Positions 10,385-21,495 of a stretch of DNA of 64,000 nt are shown one piece after another; positions within the stretch are counted from its first letter, which is position 1, and each line of letters starts with the position of its first letter. The notes under the pieces are model-generated. The model made no database searches. It was given only the letters and a program-made list of their open reading frames with translations, and was not told the origin of the DNA. Source of the DNA: Notospermus geniculatus (taxonomy: Eukaryota; Nemertea; Pilidiophora; Heteronemertea; Lineidae). A program made the translations under genes and the position numbers. Location: positions 439,746-503,745 of the forward strand of contig NMRB01000167.1 in the NCBI GenBank assembly GCA_002633025.1, written 5' to 3'.

Positions 10385-10913
10385 TAATATCAGTCTAGCC
10401 TCGGTGTTGGGTATGTACACGCTACACTATCAATTACAAATGTTGTGCAACGGAACAAACGTGGTCAAAGTTCTTCAAATTTTCCCCAAACTATTATCTA
10501 CGTAGTTGCACTTTTCCGATAACTAAGACACATAATATATCAGTAAAAGGTTTCCAGGCGAGATTTCTTCACTCACTTTGTGACCACTTTTATTCAATAG
10601 GAGCTGTCAGTGAGTTGACCAATAGGTGTCCATACGGCCCAATTCAATGCATAATATAGCTGACCCATTCATTCTTGATCGAACACCAATCATGTGGATT
10701 TTCCTGTGTATTGGTCCGCTGGAACTTTGCTGCCATCTTTTGGCAATACGCACGGCTGACTGCTCCTATAATTCAAACACTACAAATGCGAATAGCACCG
10801 TACATATCGCCGCTGGCGACATGCTGCGGCGTGTAATTTTCTCGCTTGCGATTGGCTGTCCATTTTTAAAAGCCGATGTACATTGTAAACATCTCCACGT
10901 GTCATTTCATAAG

Positions 10914-11066
10914 CAATTCTGTGGCCCCATGCATGAACAGGATAACCCACATTTGGTGAAATTGACAAAATTGACCCTACCACATTATACTCTTTCTTAT
11001 ATGTAATTATCTCCCAAGGTTTGAAAATGTGGGTTATCCTATTCATGCATGGGGCCACAGAATTGG
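10914..11066. mobile_element. Hairpin MITE (CAATTCTGTGGCCCC ends)
   Basis: About 40-bp arms: CAATTCTGTGGCCCCATGCA with GGATAACCCACATTT on the left, and their complement on the right, around an AT-rich loop. Confidence 0.85.
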
Positions 11067-11139
11067 TAGTTACAATTTCGCTACATGGTGTCACTACCGG
11101 CGATTTATAAGGGGCTTTTCGCATTCGTATTTGAATTAA

Positions 11140-11343
11140 AGGAGCACGGTATTGCCACTTTTTCTCGACAGCCGGCGCCACTGTGCCACTCTCCAACGCA
11201 GGGACCAACGACGTATTGGCGAGTTGACCCAATTTCCTCCGTACATTTTGTAATGCATTTCTGTAGTTCGTATTACTGCCGCTAGGTGGCTCCCTCTACG
11301 TCGGCAGTCAAATAACGCATTTGAGATCCAATACCGTGCTCCT
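11140..11343. mobile_element. TTAA-flanked MITE family G, copy 1
   Basis: Ends AGGAGCACGGTATTG and complement, each bordered by TTAA (11136-11139, 11344-11347). The interior carries CCGCTAGGTGGCTCC, a partial match to the CTCF core. Related sequence is at 51957 and 57053. Confidence 0.85.
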
Positions 11344-11680
11344 TTAATAGAACTGGTCGTGGCTGGAAACTTTTTACTGATATCTTAATTACCGAAAAAG
11401 TGTCCCTACTTAGATATATCTAGTGTAGTTCGGGGAAAATTTGATGAATTTTGACAGGTGTGACAGGAATCAGCGTCCTAGAAATGCAGATCTGCCAAAC
11501 AATAGCCCGCTGTATTGTATAAGGTTATATTCGAATGGTCATGGTCTCTCTAGCCATACGTGCTAATCCCTCGCTGAACAATAAGGCCGGACTTGGATTC
11601 CAGGGGACTTGGATTCCTTTCACACCTGGTTTGTTTTCCGTTGCACAGTGTAGTGTAAGTGTAGTGTGTACATACCCAAC

Positions 11681-12047
11681 AGACAGTGGCCAGAGTTCGT
11701 CATGTGGCCATGAGCCCTGCTGTGACTAAAAATCTGTACGCGATTGGCTAACTTCGTACTACCCTGCTCACATACGTATAGCCTAGTTATTGCGAATGGG
11801 TTTAGATTGGGTATTGGTGGGCGACATCTCAGATGTTAAACTGCGGTATTATCGGACTTCAATCACTTGTAATATGATCGTGTGAGCCATCCATTCCATC
11901 ATTTCGCTCAGTAATGCATTTATCATCATTGTTCGCGGCAGAAGTCGCTCTTCACACTGCTTGTCGAGAATGCCGACAGATAGGAAAAATAACGACAGAC
12001 AAGAGGAAAAAATGATTTATTAAATTCCTGGTCTCTCGCATCTAAAT
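11681..12047. other. No recognised feature
   Basis: No supported gene or repeat. Confidence 0.45.
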
Positions 12048-12482
12048 GCCGCCGTACACGATACATTTTTTTCGTACGCAATATTTTGTAGGAATTTATT
12101 TTACCGTGTATGACGGGAAACATCGTCCCATTTTCGTCGTATAGGAAAAAAATCCACAAATCTGTCCTATTTTTCTTGTACAATAAAATGCCATAGGAAA
12201 TAATTCCTATCGTGTACGTCGTGGTAGCAGATTATTGTGCAACTGACGCTTTGTGTCCCTTTGCCCGCATGTATCATAGGTCAGTCCTACAAAAAATGTG
12301 ACCCCGTGGCGGGGTCATATTTTTCGTCACACACAATAACATTTACGCTGCAAAACGTAATGTTTCCTAGGAAATAAATCGGATTGTCTACGGCGGGATG
12401 CGAAATATTTCCTTCCAATAAAATTGGATGAGAAATCCTACGAAATCTTTCGTAGGAAAAAAATGTATCGTGTACGGCGGCC
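12048..12482. mobile_element. MITE family J (GCCGCCGTACACGATA ends), copy 1
   Basis: The left arm GCCGCCGTACACGATACATT is mirrored at the right end by ATGTATCGTGTACGGCGGC. The interior matches copy 2 (12779-13190) throughout. This copy has an extra GTGACCCCGTGGCGGGGTCAT hairpin near 12298-12318. Confidence 0.9.
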
Positions 12483-12671
12483 TTAACATGTACGTGTATG
12501 TGTAATGTACATGTACATGTACATGGGGATACGAGTGGTAGTTCCTTGTACAAAAAGCAATGTCATGCTCATAACCAGTAAATTTATTAATTGCCAAGTC
12601 GTTGGATGCTAGAAGAATTTTAGCCTCCTAGTTTCGTAATCCGTGTTCGAACTACATGTACTAAACACCAT

Positions 12672-13223
12672 GGGCCGATTTCACAAAGGGTGTTTAAGAC
12701 TTAGACGCGTGTAACTTCGTCAAATGCATGGTGGATGTGCGTGCATTTTGTGATGTGCGTGCATGTACACGCGTCTATAGGCCGCCGTACACGATAAATT
12801 TGTTTTCCTACGAAGTATTTGGTAGGAATTTATTTTACCGTGTATGACGGGAAACATCGTCCCATTTTTGTCGTATTGGAAAAAATAAATCCACAAATAT
12901 GTTCTGTCCTATTTTTCTTGTACAATAAAATGATATAGGAAATACATGTATTCCTGTCGTGTACGGCGTGATAGCAGATTATTCTACAGCTGACGGTTTT
13001 GTGCCGCTTTGTTCGCGTGTAATCGGTCAATCACAATAACATACTGTACGCTGCAACGTAATACATGTACTTCCCGGGAAATAAATGGGATCATCTACGG
13101 CGGGATGCGAAATATTTCCTTCCAAAAAAATTGCATGAGAAATCATACGAAATATTTCGTTGGGAAAAAAATGTATCGTGTACGGCGGCCTTATGTCTTA
13201 AACACCCTTTGTGAAATCGGCCC
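12672..13223. mobile_element. GGGCCGATTTCACAAAGGG-ended MITE, split by family J
   Basis: GGGCCGATTTCACAAAGGGT and GTGTTTAAGAC on the left are complemented on the right by GTCTTAAACACCCTTTGTG...GGCCC. Between them lie about 100 bases of the outer element and the whole of family J copy 2. Confidence 0.9.
12779..13190. mobile_element. MITE family J, copy 2, nested
   Basis: Same order and ends as 12048-12482. It differs by indels, including TACATGTA octamers at about 12942 and 13060 that copy 1 lacks. Confidence 0.9.
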
Positions 13224-13787
13224 CATATTTCCGTATGTATAGTAAAAATTCCGTTAACATTATCCTTCGACCTTCATGAGGATTTTTCCAGAAACCTTCC
13301 CGTACCTTACCCGGACGACGACCTTTTCATTCGGTGACAAAATTACCTGCGAATTTTGAAATGACAGGCAAATGGAACTGTCATGACAAAAGACTCCGGT
13401 AAGGTTTAGAGGCTATAACTGATGTCTGTCCCGGAGGTATCTAAGACATTCCAAAGCAACCCACGCATTTTGACAGCTTCTGAGAAAAATTGCTTTGTCA
13501 TGTTGCGAAGCCAGGGTTGTGCTGTACTTTTTTGCCAACCAACTTTTGCCCGTAATTGTGGCATGTTGCTATGGAAAGACGCTCTGTTTTGCTAAGGAAA
13601 AAACGATCCACACCGGGAATTCTCCGGCAAGCATGCTTTCAGGCAGCCATGGATACCTCCATTGGCTACGCTTCTTCGTCAGGAGTCAGTAGATGAGGAG
13701 TGTAGTCAACGATCTTGCAAAGATTTTACAAGATGCTTCGCCATATCTTGACATCGGTTAAGCCAGTCTCTTGGGCGACACGCAGAC
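13224..13787. other. No recognised feature
   Basis: No family resemblance in any frame and no clear inverted repeat. Confidence 0.45.
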
Positions 13788-14305
13788 ACTTTGGCCGCGT
13801 CCGTTTACTTCCACCGTGCCTGCTCGTGCCTCCACGATAGCCTTCGGTTTGGTGATGACGTCACCATTCGTGCTAGCTCGTGCCTGTTCCAAGTAGCCCT
13901 ACCCTTCGGGGTGGGTTACTTCGGGAAGTATCCCAGAATACATCGTTCCAAGATGGCAGGTAGTCTATCGCTTCAGGAATCGGTCGTAAAAATCTATTTG
14001 GATGATGGCCGATTGGCCACAACCGGGGGTAAGAACGCTCAGGGAGATGAAATGCATATCAATCAAAACCAAGGCCAACATAAAGTCTTTTTCTGCGTTC
14101 CTGCTCCATCCTCATTTGTCATCTAGGGCCTAGATGTCAATATTTTTAATTCCCGCAAAAAGCAGACGAACAGGCCGCCATGACACTTTCCCCGAAGAGC
14201 CAGCCCGAAATCGTTCGTTTACTCCCCTTCACTGCGCATGTCATTTCTTCCCTGAGAGGCAAGCACGGGGAAGCACGGTGGAAGTAAACGAACGCCGCCT
14301 TTGTG
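13788..14305. mobile_element. Inverted-repeat element, 23-bp matching core arms
   Basis: GCGTCCGTTTACTTCCACCG near 13795 is complemented at 14271-14293 with one mismatch; flanking CCTGCTCGTGCC/GGCAAGCACG also pairs. The roughly 500-bp interior has no transposase-like frame. Confidence 0.6.
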
Positions 14306-16105
14306 GGACAGCCTCTCACAGCTGTTAGCATAGTTCGTTAGTATACAAGATCTCACCCGTCCAGACCGAAGTAATCAATCAGAAGTTGGTCGTCCTGTCA
14401 TTGATTGTTGGTTGGTTATGCAGCCAATGTGTCATACAGCTGTCAGAGGAAGACCGCTTGGGTAATTTCTCCTCGTCACTGTGGACCTCTTACTTATTAA
14501 TTTCTGAGGTAACACCACCACCATTGACGCAGGTCAGTGAGATGATAGATGACGTTAACTTTTGTTGTTATGCCAATGACACGATGGGTCAGGGAAAAGA
14601 TATCATACTTTTTCAAACGCGTGATCATTTTCTCTTTACTCAGGCAGAGGGATTATTACATATACCGCATGTTCACATTTGCGAGGTCACTCAACAATCT
14701 GCAAGCTCGATCTGTTGCAGTAAAGCATTTTGGTTGCTTGCAGTAAAGCATTTTGGTCTCGACCAATGGGATATGTGTTGGCCATCACTCAATATCCGGG
14801 GCGTCTCAGTGGTGACACCTATAATTCTTCATGTGATACTGGATCACTCTTTCCATTTCACGATAATGAAGGCTGATGATGAGCAAGGATTTCCAAGGAA
14901 AAAAAATTGAAAAATATCAAATGTGAACAAAGATATTTGATATTATCGAAAACTATCAAAAAGTGAAAATAAAGTGATATTTTGCATAAGATTACACTGC
15001 TGATGAAAAACTGTCATCCCATGTGTCTCCGCCATGCCAGCTTCATCCAAGGCCCACAGCTACTAAGAAAATTTAACTTTCTCCAAAGACACCGATTTTT
15101 GACAAAATTGGGCAATTTTAACATCAAATAACACGAAAATGATGCGCATTTTCAGCGCATTTTTTTCACAGTTGTGAATGAATTTCCGTTGTCTTCATTT
15201 TGTAAAATCTGGTGTAGTTTTGCTCTTCAAAATTTTCAAATGGGTGATATTTTGATATTTTCATGATACATTAAAATTTTTCGAACCAACAGGCTTATTA
15301 CACTTCAAAGTATCACATCCACGTTTGGGAATCAAACGTTGATGACTGACGACCAAGAAATTTGGAAAAAACCTATGTTGCAATACTTATCGCCAGTGAG
15401 TGTCATGTAGTTTTTTAGGCCGCGAATTATGAGAAAATATCATGATATCGCTATTATTTCATGTCCAGCATTTTTTCTGGATGATCTTAATTTGTGCTCC
15501 GAGGGGTACATGTACTTTATGTACGTACATGCAGGATGCGTTTTTTACGATCATCTCGTGGGGCTTAAACAATCATAGTTCACATTCCTGTCTTATCATC
15601 TTTGATGGTCAAAAGGCCATCATATTGTTTCATCATGTCCAATGTCTATTGGCCGCGAGGCCATTCATTCATATCGATTCAATGGACACTGACAACATGA
15701 TTCAATTACTGCTTGCTACCATACAGTAGGAGATAAATTATTTGACCCATGCCAGTTGAGTGGACAACTCTATCCCGTTGGCAAGATCAGGCATGATAAC
15801 CGAACAAATCCGTAATTGTAGAAAAAGCAGCATTTTTTGTGAGTTGGCTAACGTATGACAATGGTTCAGCCATATTGATTCTCAGAATACCCGAAGGCTG
15901 ATCTCGACTAAAGCGATTTCTCGATGCAGCAAACGCGTAGGAGGAGGAGGAAATTGCTGTAGTTGAAACGGGCCTTAAGGCCAAGTTTTTGACCCGCCTT
16001 ATTCCAAATGACGCTGGCAAACGTCAAATTTCTTGCAGTCGTGCCTGCGCCACGAACCGCCGGCGTGAACGCGGAAAACACCCCCTGGAATCAAAGTCCG
16101 TGTAA
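14306..16105. other. No recognised gene
   Basis: A 174-codon open frame lies at 14386-14910 but shows no domain, no codon pattern I trust, and a local direct repeat (AGTAAAGCATTTTGGT twice at 14720-14757). The remainder is AT-rich and featureless. Confidence 0.4.
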
Positions 16106-16344
16106 GGGAGTAAGAAATAAAGTGGAAAATAAGAAGGGGGAAATTTTGGAATTTTTGGCAAATTTTTCAATTTCTCAAATTCGGAGAGAATTTTTCCATT
16201 TTGAGAAATTTTCTTAAAATGACATGACGTTTTCTCAAAATGGGAAAAAAATTTACTCCATTTGAGAAATTGAAAAATTCGCGCAAAAGTGCAAAATTTC
16301 CCACTTCTTACATGTATTTTCCACTTTTAATTCTTACTCCCTTC
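16106..16344. mobile_element. Palindromic MITE (AAGGGAGTAAGAA ends)
   Basis: AAGGGAGTAAGAAATAAAGT and GGAAAATAAGAAG on the left are mirrored on the right; inner arms ATTTCTCAAAT/ATTTGAGAAAT also pair. The right arm contains CATGTA at 16311-16316, which has no counterpart in the left arm. Confidence 0.85.
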
Positions 16345-17155
16345 GTTGCTGATTGTCATATTGGATTAAATCTTTGTAAAAGATTGTGTCGCTAACCCAG
16401 ACCATAACCGTTAACAATGCATGGGCTTTGTACTGAGGACTTCCATTCCTGGGACTTTCTCCGCTGGATCACTTGCATGAGATCGCTACGGCATGGCTAC
16501 GGGGTTCTCCGCATACTGCAACAAGGCTTGCGGCTGTGCGGTTCATGGCGCCGGTCAATAATCCTTGACCACAAGGACAGTGCACGAGCGACCAGCTTTA
16601 CGCTGGTGGCCCATGATCTATACATTTTGGCACCTCGAATTCTCAACTAATTTTAACGCAGTTTTCGATGATTCTATCAAAAGGCATATTTTAGTCGCTA
16701 TTTTTCAGTTGTCTTCGTTATTATCAATAATGCGACATGACAGATCAATTTCACAAATTCCGTCTGGTTAGAGCGCGATGCTCACAATATGTCATTGCAA
16801 GGATCTATTGATCATCATGCACTCTGCGCGCCCAGTAAACTCGAGACCTGTGAAAGGGGTGTCGCGTTTTGTGGGGTAATGAAATCCATAGACCTTTTAG
16901 CCTCCAGGTGATGGAAGTTCATTGGAATCCATTTGAGATTGGTCGCGTATGGCAAGGGCAGGTACAAATCTGGTGTATCGGCAAATTGGCACATATACAT
17001 GTATATTCCTACCGAAGTGAAAGGACTAACTGGAGGGATTCTTGTGATAGTTATGACATGCAACACTTTAATGGGTTGAACAGAGGGATATTGTACCAGG
17101 ATAAAGTTAACTTCAGGTTAATTTAGCTGGCGTTAGCTACGAACAAGAGGGTCTT
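16345..17155. other. No recognised feature
   Basis: Short frames only, with no supported repeat or RNA. Confidence 0.4.
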
Positions 17156-17232
17156 GCCTCAGTGTAAACCGAAGTAGGAAACCTACCTTGCCTCGGTGTA
17201 AATCGAAGTAGGAAACCTCGGTGTAAACCTGC
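17156..17232. repeat. Short tandem repeat (CCTCGGTGTAAACCGAAGTAGGAAA)
   Basis: About three imperfect units of CCTCRGTGTAAAYCGAAGTAGGAAA, the last truncated. Confidence 0.7.
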
Positions 17233-17648
17233 GTTGAAAAAATCCCCAAGCGGTGTCAGTTATAGAGCGGCGCAGTTGCTGACAATGTCTCGGTGGATGT
17301 CCAGCAATAGATTGTCTCTTTTGCATGATCAACATCACATCCACCAATGTTCCCGATTTTAGCTGAAATTAGATTAGGCATAATATCGCAATCTTTTTAT
17401 TTTTTTCCGTTGCTATGGGAACATGTCAATAAAGTACGAAAAAATAGATAAATCATGTATTTTTCTCCCCAGTAAAAGCAACGCATTTCATATACTTTCT
17501 GACCAACTGCAACAATAGGAGGTGCTCTTCCATGCATAACTTTATTGCAATTATTATTCTTTAGATGCCAAACTCGCTCACATTCATCGAGGCTGTCCCC
17601 CAAAAAGTAGTCGTGCAGTGTTCCTTATAACCTTTGATGCATTCGACA

Positions 17649-17683
17649 TAGAAATAGAAATAGAAATAGAAGTAGAAATAGTT
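17649..17683. repeat. AGAAAT microsatellite
   Basis: (AGAAAT)n with one AGAAGT unit, about six units. Confidence 0.9.
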
Positions 17684-17787
17684 TATTGAATTAAAAGGCA
17701 CTCTAGGAGCAAAAAGTAATCACAATGTATCATACAAGATGACATGAACAAATTTCGGTAGTAAAGACAAAAGGTTTCCGGATTTAA

Positions 17788-18329
17788 AGGTTACCTGAAA
17801 GGCATTTCATCATTTTTTTTCTCTGAAAAGCGGTTCGAGTAAAAACAATTCAGTGAAAGTTGCACGAAGATTGGACCATTAATTACAGTGTTATACCAAA
17901 ATAATTTAAAATTTTGTTTCTACATGACAACCAAACAACTTTGTGTCCATGGCTGTCCAGGCGGTGGGTTCATGAGGTCAAATGTGCTATCCAGAAATCC
18001 AAATATTGCCCTCAGAATCCATATGTATTAAGGAAATAACTGCAGCACGACTGACTGAACAAGAAAAATACATCAAAACTACACCAAGCTGCCCAAGTTA
18101 AATGAGTTATTTTAATGGTTTTCATATGTTTAAAAAATCCAATGACATCAAATGTGCTGTTCTCCGCTGCCTGACATGGTTGTCAGGGTGTGTAGTCATC
18201 CTTTTTAAATTCCCGTAATTTTGGAAATGGGTGATCCAATTTTCATGCGGTTTTCAGTTTGCTGCCTGATTAATGCTCTACAGTATTACGCAGAAAACCA
18301 GAAGTGGATGAAACCCTTTCAGGTAACCT
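17788..18329 (-). mobile_element. TTAA-flanked MITE family S, copy 1
   Basis: Ends AGGTTACCTGAAAGG and complement with TTAA on both sides (17784-17787, 18330-18333). The interior matches the copies at 30625-31131 and 36983-37500 in the opposite orientation. About 540 bp, no transposase. Confidence 0.9.
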
Positions 18330-18340
18330 TTAAGACATAA

Positions 18341-18863
18341 TGGGCCATATTCATAAAGGGTGCTTAGACTGATCAGCGTACAAATTCTGCATTACACAGG
18401 TTAAAGGACTAGAAAAGTATTGTTCTGCCTTCTGTATGCTGCCTGATCTCTGGCATTTCCCGCAGGATGATCACACGCGTCTAACTTTCCTGCGTCTCAG
18501 TGTGCGAGGACAAAAGAAAGCGTTGGACAAATTCTAGACAAGCCTGCCTGATCGATTTAACTTTTCCTTTGTCCTCTTGAACTTAGACGCAGGAAAGTTG
18601 TACGCGTGTGATTATCCTGCGGGTAAACACCTCTGGTGAAGCACCATACAGACATGAGACTTAGGGCCGTATTTTAGAACATTCCTTAACATTAAGGTCC
18701 ACCTTAAATCTATTGTTCTCGATGATTTTACAATAGACTTAAGGTCGACCTCAAAGTTAAGGAATGTTCTAAAATATGACCCAATGGTTTTCTAGGCCTT
18801 TAACCTGTGTAATGCAGAATTTGTACGCTGATTAGGCTAAACACCCTTTATGAATATGGCCCA
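18341..18863. mobile_element. MITE family I (GGGCCATATTCATAAAGGG ends), copy 1
   Basis: Ends GGGCCATATTCATAAAGGGT and complement; inner arms share CAGCGTACAAATTCTGCATT and CGCAGGAAAGTT. Copy 2 is at 43535-43956. Here the element is interrupted by family H (18664-18781); copy 2 lacks that insertion. Confidence 0.9.
18664..18781. mobile_element. MITE family H (GGGCCGTATTTTAGAAC ends), copy 1, nested
   Basis: A roughly 118-bp hairpin with arms GGGCCGTATTTTAGAACATT and complement and inner ACCTTAA/TTAAGGT pairs. It sits in family I where copy 2 reads straight through (CAGACATCAGACAATAG). Further copies are at 55740-55862 and 56779-56873. Confidence 0.85.
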
Positions 18864-19428
18864 ATGACTTTTTGACGACTTCTTAAAAATATGCGGAGTG
18901 ACTCTTCGAGAAAGAAGTACGAATATTCATGAACCGTGGAACGGGTCCGCCAGACGATGGTAATCAGAATTAACATGGTCTCATTATACGCCCAGCAACT
19001 GGTCGTACATATAACGCTCAGAGGACCACGGGGCCGCTGTCGGTCTTTGCCTTCTCTACTTCAATAGTGGCCACCACAACCTCGTGTGAAACAAGAACCA
19101 TTTATCACTAATGAGGTTAATAAATTTGATTACCAGGCGAGATCAAAGCCAAGCTTCTAAATGACTTGAGGACCCGTTCCGCAATGCACTAACTCACAAT
19201 TGGCAAATATCACCGTCCAAGTTTAGCGACGTGGTATTTCAACGATGGTTATCATCCGTCTTGCCAAATGGATGAATCGTTAATACGTCATCGTCAATCT
19301 AAAAGATAGAGTGATTTACAAACGGAGTTTATGATAACGGGAATAAGTAGCCACTGTATCAGATTTCAGTTGTGACTCTTATATACATGTACTTGGAAGT
19401 ATTACGTGCGGGGCACGGCGATGACCAG

Positions 19429-19564
19429 TAAAGGTCTCGGGCCACTTGTGCGTTTTGCGCTGCGTGATGCGTCAAATCTTTTGTTAGGAAGCAGAACCGC
19501 GGAAAATAACAAAAGTTTTGACGCATCACGCAGCGCAAAACGCACAAGTGGCCCGAGACCTTTA
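19429..19564. mobile_element. Hairpin MITE, 48-bp perfect arms
   Basis: TAAAGGTCTCGGGCCACTTG...GTGATGCGTCAAA is exactly complemented on the other side of a roughly 40-base loop, ending CCGAGACCTTTA. Confidence 0.9.
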
Positions 19565-19568
19565 GGCG

Positions 19569-19703
19569 TCAGGCCCGTTTCCACATGAGCGTTTCACGCT
19601 GCGTGATGCGTCAAATCTTTTGTTATTTTCCGCCGCTCTGCTTCCAAACAATGGGCGCAGCGTCAAAACGCGGCGTAAAACGCTCATGTGGAAACGGGCT
19701 TTA
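19569..19703. mobile_element. Hairpin MITE (AGGCCCGTTTCCACATGAGCG ends)
   Basis: AGGCCCGTTTCCACATGAGC and complement, separated by sequence related to the loop of the preceding hairpin (GTGATGCGTCAAATC, GTTATTTTCCGC). It directly adjoins that hairpin. Confidence 0.9.
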
Positions 19704-19973
19704 ATCCATTCACGCGATGCCGCATCCTTTGTCCGTGACCAACGCCGTGGAAACAAACAATGCTTTCGAGCCTATAGGTTCCGATAAAATCAGGGTACAG
19801 ATAGGAGGAAACTGTTTATTCCAGGCGGAAGGCAAACAAACGGCGACGCACCGCTAGATATTCGCGTGAATGGATTCTTAAGCCAAGCGCACATTTGCGA
19901 CAAAACTCAATGCGTTAGGGGTGTCTGTTAAAATCGACTGTCCTGGCTGAATGACGAGTCGACAGCGTTGGGN

Positions 19974-20925
19974 CGACTCTTCGAGAAAGAAATACGAATA
20001 TTCATGAACCATGGAAAGGGTCCGCCAGACGATGGTAATCAGAATTAACATGGTCTCATTATACGCCCAGCATCTGATCGTACATAACGCTCAGAGGACC
20101 ACGGGGCCGCTGTCGGTCTTTGCCTTCTCTACTTCAATAGTGGCCACCACAACCTCGTGTGAAACAAGAACCATTTATCACTAATGAGGTTAATAAATTT
20201 GATTACCAGGCGAGATCAAAGCCAAGCTTCTAAATGACTTGAGGACCCGTTCCGCAATGCACTAACTCACAATTGGCAAATATCACCGTCCAAGTTTAGC
20301 GACGTGGTATTTCAGGGATTTACGGTTATCATCCGTCTTGCCAAATGGATGAATCGTTAATGCATCATCGTCAATCTAAAAGATAGTGATTTACAAACGG
20401 AGTTTATGATAACGGGAATAAGTAGCCACTGTATCAGATTTCAGTTGTGACTCTTATATATACATGTACTTGGAATTATTACGTGCGGGGCACGGTGATG
20501 ACCAGTAAAGGTCTCGGGCCACTTGTGCGTTTCACGCTGCGTGATGCGTCAAATCTTTTGTTATTTTCCGCCGCTCTGCTTCCAAACAATGGGCGCAGCG
20601 TCAAAACGCGGCGTAAAACGCTCATGTGGAAACGGGCTTTAATCCATTCACGCGATTTTCGAGCGGTGTGATGCCGCATCCTTTGTCCGTGACCAACGCC
20701 GTGGAAACAAACAATGCTTTCGAGCCTATAGGTTCCGTTAAAATCAGGGTACAGATAGGAGGAAACTGTGTATTCCAGGCGGAAGGCAAACAAACGGCGA
20801 CGCACCGCTAGATATTCGCGTGAATGGATTCTTAAGCCAAGCGCACATTTGCGACAAAACTCAATGCGTTAGGGGTGTCTGTTAAAATCGACTGTCCTGG
20901 CTGAATGACGAGTCGACAGCGTTGG
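19974..20925. repeat. Right copy of 1-kb direct duplication
   Basis: Matches 18897-19972. The two adjacent hairpins of the left copy are replaced by one chimeric hairpin at 20505-20638: the left arm of the first element joined to the body of the second. Confidence 0.9.
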
Positions 20926-20985
20926 GTCAGTCGACTTTAAAAACACCACTAACGCGTTGAATTTTACCGCAAATGTGCGCTAGGC
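20833..20985. mobile_element. Palindromic MITE (TAAGCCAAGCGCACATTTGCG ends)
   Basis: Left TAAGCCAAGCGCACATTTGC and TCGACTG, right CAGTCGAC...CCGCAAATGTGCGCTAGGCTTTA. The left half also ends the left contig copy at 19877-19972. Confidence 0.8.
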
Positions 20986-20996
20986 TTTAGGCTCAG

Positions 20997-21115
20997 AATC
21001 CATTCACGCGAATCTCTAGCGGTGCGATGCCGCATCCTTTGTCCATGACCAACGCCGCGGAAACAAACAATGGTTGCGGCGTCGCACCGCGTGAAATTCG
21101 CGTGAATAGATCCTT
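20997..21115. mobile_element. Palindromic MITE (ATTCACGCGAATC ends)
   Basis: ATTCACGCGAATCTCTAGCG with GGTGCGATGCCGC is mirrored by GCGTCGCACCGCGTGAAATT with CGCGTGAAT. First of four contiguous palindromes. Confidence 0.75.
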
Positions 21116-21116
21116 A

Positions 21117-21246
21117 GGCTAAGAATCAATTCACGCGAATTTCTAGCGGTGCGACGCGGCAACCATTGTTTGTTTCCGCGACATTGGTCACTGACAAAGG
21201 ATGCGGCATCGCAACGCTCGAAATTCGCGTGTCTGAATGGATTCTA
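21117..21246. mobile_element. Palindromic MITE, related to its neighbour
   Basis: ATTCACGCGAATTTCTAGCG is mirrored by CGCTCGAAATTCGCGTG. The interior AACCATTGTTTGTTTCCGCG is the complement of the interior of the preceding element. Confidence 0.75.
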
Positions 21247-21247
21247 A

Positions 21248-21335
21248 GGCCTGCTTTCCATTGGCGCGGAAAAAAACAATGGTTTCGAGCGTTTCCGCGC
21301 ACGGAAACGCGCCAATGGAAAGCAGGCCTAAGGAT
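21248..21335. mobile_element. Palindromic MITE (TAAGGCCTGCTTTCCATTGGCGC ends)
   Basis: Arms AGGCCTGCTTTCCATTGGCG and exact complement around about 40 bases. Confidence 0.9.
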
Positions 21336-21495
21336 AAGCCTACGGGTATACCGAACGCGATTCGTTGACGCGCGCGGCAAAGGCTTTTTTTATTTTCGCC
21401 GCACTGCACGCAAACAAAGGCTTTCAAAGCATAAATTGCATGCGTTGCCCTGTCGCACGCGAAATCGCTTTCGATATACCCGTAGCCTTAGCCTA
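21336..21495. mobile_element. Palindromic MITE (GCCTACGGGTATACCGAACGCG ends)
   Basis: AGCCTACGGGTATACCGAAC on the left; the right arm ends GATATACCCGTAGCCTTAG. It resembles the element at 52752-52904 (GGCTATGGCTACACCGATCC). Confidence 0.75.

Larger units (their letters stand above)
10385..11680. mobile_element. Large inverted-repeat element with two nested MITEs
   Basis: Segment 10385-10550 is matched, complemented, by pieces at 11366-11460 (ACTTTTTACTGATAT, GGGGAAAATTTGA) and 11625-11675 (TTTCCGTTGCACA, GTACATACCCAACA). The interior holds hairpin MITEs at 10914-11066 and 11140-11343. The arms are about 75-80% matched, so this is an old element. Confidence 0.65.
18897..19972. repeat. Left copy of 1-kb direct duplication ending at a single N
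   Basis: GACTCTTCGAGAAAGAAGTA... to ...TCGACAGCGTTGGG is repeated at 19974-20925 at about 98% identity, apart from a 135-bp difference in the hairpin region. The left copy ends at N (19973) and the right copy starts right after it, the pattern expected of two overlapping contigs that were not merged. Confidence 0.9.

Noticed and set aside
14386-14910. 174-codon open frame on the plus strand
   Set aside because: No domain, no signal peptide with following fold, an internal direct repeat, and no splice or family support; such lengths arise by chance in 64 kb.
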